This document shows, piece by piece, positions 59,748 through 64,000 of a stretch of DNA of 64,000 nucleotides. The translations under genes were made by a program, and so were the position numbers. The notes beneath the pieces were generated by a model, which had not been told where the DNA came from, made no database searches, and saw nothing but the letters and a program-made list of their open reading frames with translations. This stretch comes from Streptomyces asoensis (GTDB taxonomy: Bacteria; Actinomycetota; Actinomycetes; Streptomycetales; Streptomycetaceae): contig NZ_BNEB01000005.1 of NCBI RefSeq assembly GCF_016860545.1, positions 992,001-1,056,000 on the forward strand. Reading direction: 5' to 3'. Position 1 is the first letter of the stretch. Each line of letters opens with the position of its first letter.

Positions 59748-60464
59748 GTGGAAGACTCCCCGCGCACCGGGGCCGCCGCAGCGAAGGGCACGGTGACGCA
59801 GCGCGCCATCGAGCGGATCAAGGCGATGATCACCGACGGAACGCTGGAGCCCGGCCAGCGGCTGCCGACCGAGCGTGATCTCGCGGCCCAGCTGGGCATC
59901 TCCCGCAGCTCGATGCGCGAGGCGATCCGGGCGCTCACGGTGCTCGGGGTGCTGGAGGCCCGGCACGGCTCCGGGATCTACGTGACCGCGCTGCGGGCGG
60001 GCGACCTGCTGGAGACCTTCGGGGTGGTGGCCGACCTGTCGCGCGGCCCTCGGCTGGTCGAACTCCTGGAGGTGCGGCGGATCCTGGAGTCGACGGCCAC
60101 CGCGCTGGCGGCGGCCCGCATCACGCCCGCCGAACTGGCCGCCGTCGAGGGGCACCTGGCGGCGATGAACGCGACGGACGACCCGGAGGAGATCCTCGCG
60201 CACGACCTGGAGTTCCACCGGGTGATCGCGGCGGCCGCCGGCAACGAGACGATGGCGGCGATCCTGGAGGGACTGTCCTCGCGCACCTTCCGGGCCCGGG
60301 TCTGGCGCGGTTACCGGGAGGTGGGCGCGTTCGCCCGTACCCGCCGCGAGCACACCGCGATCCACCGCGCCCTGGCCGCCCGCGACCCGGAGGCGGCCAG
60401 GGCGGCGGCGGCCGCCCACGTCGGCGAGGTCGAGGAGTGGCTGCGTGCGCAAGTGGGTTCCTGA
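59748..60464 (+). CDS. GntR-family regulator, FadR/FCD subfamily
   Basis: A 238-residue repressor. The winged helix-turn-helix is PGQRLPTERDLAAQLGISRS with SMREAIRALTVLGVLEARHGSGIYV; the FCD ligand domain (about 95-225) keeps metal-site residues in AHDLEFHRVI, AAAGNETM and REHTAIHRALAARD. It likely binds a sugar acid produced by the divergent operon and lifts repression. GTG 59748 follows AGGAGG. A second amidase gene begins 89 bases after its stop. Confidence 0.92.
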   Translation: MEDSPRTGAAAAKGTVTQRAIERIKAMITDGTLEPGQRLPTERDLAAQLGISRSSMREAIRALTVLGVLEARHGSGIYVTALRAGDLLETFGVVADLSRGPRLVELLEVRRILESTATALAAARITPAELAAVEGHLAAMNATDDPEEILAHDLEFHRVIAAAAGNETMAAILEGLSSRTFRARVWRGYREVGAFARTRREHTAIHRALAARDPEAARAAAAAHVGEVEEWLRAQVGS

Positions 60465-60553
60465 GCCGCTGCCGCCTCTCGACGCGGGCCCCCCGGCGGG
60501 GCAGAGTTCTCCCTGTACTCACCAGTAGTGCACGCACACCGAGGGAGCTGCCT

Positions 60554-61897
60554 GTGACCAGCTGGGCCGGCCGGACCGCCGCCGAGATCGCCGCCGCCGT
60601 CCGCGCGAAGGAGGTCACGCCGCGCGAGGTGGTGGCGGAGCATCTCGCGCGGATCGAGCGGCTGGACGGCCGGATCGGAGCCTTCCGCACGGTGCGGGCC
60701 CGGGCGGCCCTCGCGGAGGCGGAGGCACTGGCCGCCCGCGAGGACCTGGACTCCCTCCCGCTGGCCGGGGTGCCGGTGGCGGTGAAGGACAACCTCGCCG
60801 TGCGCGGCGAGTCGACCCGGGTCGGTTCGGCCGCCACGCCGGAGACCCCGGCCGAGGACGATCATGTGACGGTGGCCCGGCTGCGGGCGGCCGGCGCGGT
60901 GGTGGTCGGTCTGACCAACGTGCCGGAGCTCTGCGTCTTCGGCACCACCGAGGGCGTGCACGGCACCGCCCGCAACCCGTGGGACACCTCGCGCACGGCG
61001 GGTGGTTCGTCGGGCGGCAGCGCGGCCGCGGTCGCCGCCGGCATGGTGCCGATCGCGCTCGGCAACGACGGCATGGGGTCGCTGCGCATCCCGGCGGCCA
61101 ACTGCGGTCTGGTCACCCTCAAGCCGGGCCACGGGGTGGTGCCGGCCGGGATCGGCGAGGGCGACTGGTTCGGGATGTCGGAGAACGGCCCGCTGGCGAC
61201 GACCGTCGAGGACACCCGGCTGATGCTGGCGGTCCTCGCCGGCTCCGAGGTCGCCGCGCCCGCGGAGCCGGGCGCGCTGAAGATCGCCGTCTCCGTGCGC
61301 AGCCCGCTGGCGGGGGTCACGGTGAGCGCACCGTTCCGGGACGCGGCGCGGGACGCGGCCGGGGTGCTGGTCCGGGCCGGGCACCATGTGGAGCGGGCCG
61401 AGCCGCCCTATCCGCTGTCGCTGGGCGTCACCTCGCTCGCGCACTGGACGGCGGGCACGGCCGTGGACGCGGCGGACCTGGATCCCCGTCTGCTGACCCG
61501 GCGCACCCGGGTGCACGCGGCGATCGGCCGGCGTTTCGTGTCCGGGGTGCGCAGCAGCCCGGCACGCGATGCGCTGCGCCGGCGTCTCGAGCCGTTCTTC
61601 GGGGAGTACGACGTGCTGCTCACCCCGGCACTGGCCCGCCGGTCGCCCCGGTCGGTGGCGTGGCACGAGCGGGGCTGGCTGCGCAATGTGCTGGTGAACA
61701 CCAACTACTCACCGCTGACCCCGCCGTGGAACCTGACCGGCTGGCCGGCGATGGCCGTGCCCTTCGGCACGCTGCCGTCCGGGGCGCCCGCCTCGGTGCA
61801 GCTGGTGAGCCGGCCCGGAAGGGAGTCCGAACTGCTGCGGCTGGCGGGGCAGTTGGAGCAGCTGCGGCCGTGGCGCCGGACGGCTCCGCTCGACTGA
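60554..61897 (+). CDS. Amidase-signature family hydrolase (second copy)
   Basis: A 447-residue amidase with the same catalytic set as the enzyme at 12013: Lys in VPVAVKDN, GGSSGGSAAAVAAG, and nucleophile Ser in GNDGMGSLRIPAA. The two share the architecture of Streptomyces amidases but differ clearly outside the core, so they are ancient paralogues or separate acquisitions. GTG 60554 follows GAGGGAG. It runs parallel to the GntR gene but lies outside the sugar operon; substrate unknown. Confidence 0.9.
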   Translation: MTSWAGRTAAEIAAAVRAKEVTPREVVAEHLARIERLDGRIGAFRTVRARAALAEAEALAAREDLDSLPLAGVPVAVKDNLAVRGESTRVGSAATPETPAEDDHVTVARLRAAGAVVVGLTNVPELCVFGTTEGVHGTARNPWDTSRTAGGSSGGSAAAVAAGMVPIALGNDGMGSLRIPAANCGLVTLKPGHGVVPAGIGEGDWFGMSENGPLATTVEDTRLMLAVLAGSEVAAPAEPGALKIAVSVRSPLAGVTVSAPFRDAARDAAGVLVRAGHHVERAEPPYPLSLGVTSLAHWTAGTAVDAADLDPRLLTRRTRVHAAIGRRFVSGVRSSPARDALRRRLEPFFGEYDVLLTPALARRSPRSVAWHERGWLRNVLVNTNYSPLTPPWNLTGWPAMAVPFGTLPSGAPASVQLVSRPGRESELLRLAGQLEQLRPWRRTAPLD

Positions 61898-61913
61898 GCG
61901 CGGCGGCGGGCCG

Positions 61914-61942
61914 GCACGGGCGTACCTGACGCACACCCGTGC
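61914..61942. terminator. Hairpin between converging amidase and 57-residue-peptide genes
   Basis: Seven-base arms GCACGGG (61914-61920) and CCCGTGC (61936-61942) with a 15-base loop, between converging stops at 61897 and 61960. Moderate stem, plausible shared terminator. Confidence 0.45.
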
Positions 61943-61959
61943 GGTCCGGCGCGGGCGGC

Positions 61960-62133
61960 TCAGTCCACGCTGGGCAGGATGTGGGGCTCGGCGAGATCCT
62001 CCTCGTAGCCCGCCAGACGGATGGGGGCGGAGCGGGCCCACACGTCGAGGCTGCCGATCTCGCCGGGCCGGCGGCCGGCCCGTTCCAGGCGTTCCTTGGG
62101 GCGTTGCTCGCGATTCGTCTTCTCCGGTGTCAC
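61960..62133 (-). CDS. Unrecognised 57-residue peptide
   Basis: A 57-residue product starting with GTG 62133, six bases after a strong AAGGAG. The N-terminal half is highly charged (EKTNREQRPKERLERAGRRP), and the C-terminal half is different in nature: DVWARSAPIRLAGYEEDLAE then PHILPSVD. No signal peptide, no Cys. The two-part layout is like a modified-peptide precursor or a small regulatory protein, but no modifying enzyme with a clear family lies beside it, and I cannot assign it. Native codon use and the good start site make it a real gene. Confidence 0.7.
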   Translation of the reverse strand: MTPEKTNREQRPKERLERAGRRPGEIGSLDVWARSAPIRLAGYEEDLAEPHILPSVD

Positions 62134-62614
62134 CGCGCACTCCTTATGTGTCGGGTCACCCTCGGGGCGTGCCGCCAGTCTGCGGTCCGGCGCCTGACAT
62201 TCCCTCGGGTCTTGCTCAAGTCGGTCGAGGACGCGGTGGCGCCGGCAACTCCTGGGAGGGCGAGCCGTTGTGGGCGGCTGGTCCCATGACGGACGGTGGG
62301 TGTGGGTGGCACTCCGTACTGCTGTCCGTCGGTACAGGGTAACCAAATGAGCGGGTGGCCGCTCGATAGCGCTGAAAATTTGGGGTAACCATGGCAAGTC
62401 ACCCACATGTCCTCGCAAGTGAATTGAACCCTTTTGCACCCTCATGCACCTTCTGAGTTCACCCGTTCGGGGGACGCAGCCCGGCGTGGCGCACTCCCGG
62501 GACGGTGCCTGCGCCGGTGGTTGCGCCGCGCAGTTCAGGTGCCGTTCGTCCGGTCGCAAGCCGGCCGTGCTCTGCTGGCGTCCGGCAACGGCGGTCTCGC
62601 GGAAGGGCTGACGC
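62134..62614. promoter_or_regulatory. Divergent spacer with duplicated GGGTAACCA
   Basis: The 481-base gap between the 57-residue peptide and the HD-like gene has no gene. GGGTAACCA occurs at 62337-62345 and 62383-62391, 46 bases apart, the second inside an AT-rich patch (GAAAATTTGGGG). Further on, TTTTGCACC and CATGCACC (about 62430-62450) repeat a TGCACC word. This looks like a regulated promoter region rather than spacer. Confidence 0.5.
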
Positions 62615-63064
62615 ATGCGGCTGCGCAGTGTCGAGGAGCTGATGGACCTGCTGTACGCCTGCCGGGGCGTGCGGGACCCGACGGCCCACGGCGGGCCGGG
62701 CGTCGACCTGCACGACCACGCGCTCCAGACGGCCGCGCTGCTGCGCCGGAGCCGTCCCGCCGACAAGGAACTCCAGCTCACCGGACTGGTCCACCCGGTC
62801 GGCCGACTGCTGAGTCCCGGCGACGCCGCGCCCCGGCCGCAGCGGGTCGCCGACGCCGTACGGCCCCTGCTGGGCCCGCGTGTCTCCCGCCTGGTGTCCC
62901 TGCACCCCTGGCACGGCGCCACCCCCGACGACGACCTGCTCAGCCTGCGCCAGGCCGACGAGGACGGCCGGGTGCCGGGCGCCGACGCGGGTGTGCTCGA
63001 GGACTGGCGCACCGTGCTGGAGCTGATCGCGGCCCGCACCTCACGTCTCGGGGCTGTTGACTGA
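62615..63064 (+). CDS. Degenerate HD-domain protein, PhnZ/HD-oxygenase-like
   Basis: A 149-residue protein aligned by eye with small HD-domain proteins of the PhnZ-like di-iron oxygenase group: DLHDHALQTAALLRR matches the first metal His helix, and the next helix reads LTGLVHPVGRLL where the family has LLHDVGHLL. So the Asp of HD is Pro (61) and the following His is Arg (64); the usual GH pair after it is also missing. VSLHPWHGA keeps later histidines. The metal site should be broken. ATG 62615 follows GGAAGGG. It is followed 25 bases later by an SDR on the same strand. Confidence 0.65.
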   Translation: MRLRSVEELMDLLYACRGVRDPTAHGGPGVDLHDHALQTAALLRRSRPADKELQLTGLVHPVGRLLSPGDAAPRPQRVADAVRPLLGPRVSRLVSLHPWHGATPDDDLLSLRQADEDGRVPGADAGVLEDWRTVLELIAARTSRLGAVD

Positions 63065-63089
63065 CGGCTCGTCATGAGACGGTACGCCG

Positions 63090-63848
63090 ATGACGCCGTC
63101 GTACGGGTTGCGGGGCAGGGCCGCCGTCGTCACCGGGGCGACGCGCGGGATCGGCCTGGCCGTGGCGCGGGCGCTCGCCGACGCCGGGGCACGGGTGTGC
63201 GTGAGCGCGCGGGACGCGGAGGGGGTGCGCCGCGCGGCCCGGGAGCTGGACGGCGTGGGGCTGGCGGGCGACGTCGGGGACCCCGGGCATCCCGGGGAGC
63301 TGACCCGGCTGTGCCTGGACTCCTTCGGGCGGATGGACATCCTGGTCAACAACGCGGCGACGAACCAGCCCTACGGACCGCTCATGGACGCCGATCCGCT
63401 CGTCTGGCGGGAGGCGTTCGCGGTGAACGTCGAGGCGCCGCTCCGACTGGTGCAGTGCGCCTGGCGGGGCTGGATGCGCGAGCACGGCGGCACCGTGGTC
63501 AACGTGTGCACGGAGGGCGCAGGACACGTCGGCCCGGACGTCGGCGCCTACGGCACCAGCAAGGCGGCCCTGCTGCACCTCACCCGGCAGCTGGCGGGTG
63601 AGCTGGGCCCCCGGGTGCGGGTGAACTCCGTCTCCCCCGGCCTGGTACGGACGCGGATGGCCCGGTTCGTCTGGGAGCCGGGGGAAGCGGAGATCGCGCG
63701 GGGGCTGCCGCTCGGCAGGATCGGGGAGCCGCGGGACGTGGCGGGGGCGGTGCTCTGGCTGTGCTCCGACGCGGCGGAGTGGATCACGGGCGCGGACCTG
63801 CTCGTCGACGGCGGCACATCCGTACGCCGGGCCCGGCGCGCCACCTGA
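63090..63848 (+). CDS. Short-chain dehydrogenase/reductase (FabG-like)
   Basis: A 252-residue classical SDR: VTGATRGIGLAVARAL cofactor motif, VNNAATNQ, catalytic YGTSKAAL, and SPGLVRT. The Ser of the triad position reads TEGAG instead of the usual S in the segment VVNVCTEGAGHVG, so the catalytic Ser appears replaced (Thr/Cys nearby). Probably NAD(P)-dependent oxidoreductase of unknown substrate. ATG 63090 is 25 bases after the HD-like stop, suggesting a two-gene operon. Confidence 0.87.
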   Translation: MTPSYGLRGRAAVVTGATRGIGLAVARALADAGARVCVSARDAEGVRRAARELDGVGLAGDVGDPGHPGELTRLCLDSFGRMDILVNNAATNQPYGPLMDADPLVWREAFAVNVEAPLRLVQCAWRGWMREHGGTVVNVCTEGAGHVGPDVGAYGTSKAALLHLTRQLAGELGPRVRVNSVSPGLVRTRMARFVWEPGEAEIARGLPLGRIGEPRDVAGAVLWLCSDAAEWITGADLLVDGGTSVRRARRAT

Positions 63849-63960
63849 GCGGGCACGGGTCCGGCGCGCCATGAGCGGGCACGGGCCGGGGGTCGCGCCG
63901 GTGCGGGCACGACGGCCCGCACCCACGGCGGCCCCTACCGGAGCGGCGGACCGCCCGCGC

Positions 63961-64000
63961 CTACCACTTGCCGGGCGCGTAGTCCTTGAGGAACACCCCG
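63961..64000 (-). CDS. C-terminal end of a gene running out of the window
   Basis: The minus strand from the right edge reads GVFLKDYAPGKW and stops at TAG (63961-63963). Only 12 residues are visible, with native codon use. The rest lies outside, so no family is assigned. It converges with the SDR across 112 bases of GC-rich spacer. Confidence 0.5.
   Translation of the reverse strand, partial: GVFLKDYAPGKW

Noticed and set aside
62434..63060. A frame of 208 codons covering the HD-like gene.
   Set aside because: Arg/Pro-rich shadow; the HD-like frame has its own ribosome-binding site and domain pattern.

Overview
The window is a chromosomal stretch of a Streptomyces-type actinomycete. The DNA is very GC-rich, nearly every real gene uses G or C at third codon positions, GTG starts are common, and many genes are coupled by ATGA/GTGA stop-start overlaps. 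The content is typical of the genus: four ergothioneine genes, a GGDEF-EAL protein matching RmdA, RsbU/SpoIIE-type phosphatases, a LysX-type lysyl-phosphatidylglycerol synthetase, a class F sortase and an ECF sigma/anti-sigma pair. The gene order looks like that of the S. coelicolor ergothioneine to rmdA neighbourhood; that is recollection, not a search result. I see no rRNA, tRNA, CRISPR array or prophage.

Layout. 0-5.5 kb: the end of an FkbM-type methyltransferase, an esterase, a PucR-type regulator and a histidine kinase/response regulator pair. 5.5-10 kb: an MFS exporter divergent from a MarR regulator, a small repeat protein, a lipoprotein and a membrane PP2C phosphatase. 10-16 kb: a DUF3500 relic, a secreted GH43-like arabinan hydrolase with an AbfB domain, an amidase, an NfeD-like/flotillin pair and a PemK-like protein. 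16.3-20.8 kb: egtABCD. 20.9-29.6 kb: a sugar-binding lipoprotein with a DasR-like site, dodecin, HAD phosphatase, luciferase-like oxidoreductase, UvrA2, an epimerase-type reductase, and an olsB-olsA pair for ornithine lipids. 29.9-34.3 kb: a three-subunit succinate dehydrogenase/fumarate reductase operon with a divergent LysR regulator. 34.5-43.8 kb: rmdA coupled to a SAM methyltransferase, then cell-envelope genes (repeat lipoprotein, proline-rich anchored protein, DUF4239 membrane protein, two secreted single-span proteins, class F sortase, NodB deacetylase). 43.9-55 kb: lysX, a universal stress protein, a CapA-like protein that has lost its metal ligands, an ECF sigma factor with anti-sigma factor, a MITE-like element, a Fpg/Nei glycosylase and a PAS-GAF-PP2C-HATPase regulator. 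55-61.9 kb: a lipase-maturation-factor-like membrane protein, a four-gene deoxysugar oxidation operon (SDR, aldo/keto reductase, mutarotase, lactonase) with a divergent GntR regulator, and a second amidase. 61.9-64 kb: an unrecognised 57-residue peptide divergent from a degenerate PhnZ-like HD protein and an SDR.

The main theme is envelope and stress physiology: membrane lipid charge (OlsBA, LysX), membrane microdomains (flotillin/NfeD), surface anchoring (sortase), redox buffering (ergothioneine), and switch proteins (PP2C, ECF/anti-sigma, c-di-GMP). The least explained items are the 57-residue peptide with its pseudo-HD neighbour, the pseudo-CapA protein, the MITE that supplies the end of an anti-sigma factor, the sortase beside two non-LPXTG anchored proteins, and a promoter motif shared by the MarR/MFS and flotillin loci.
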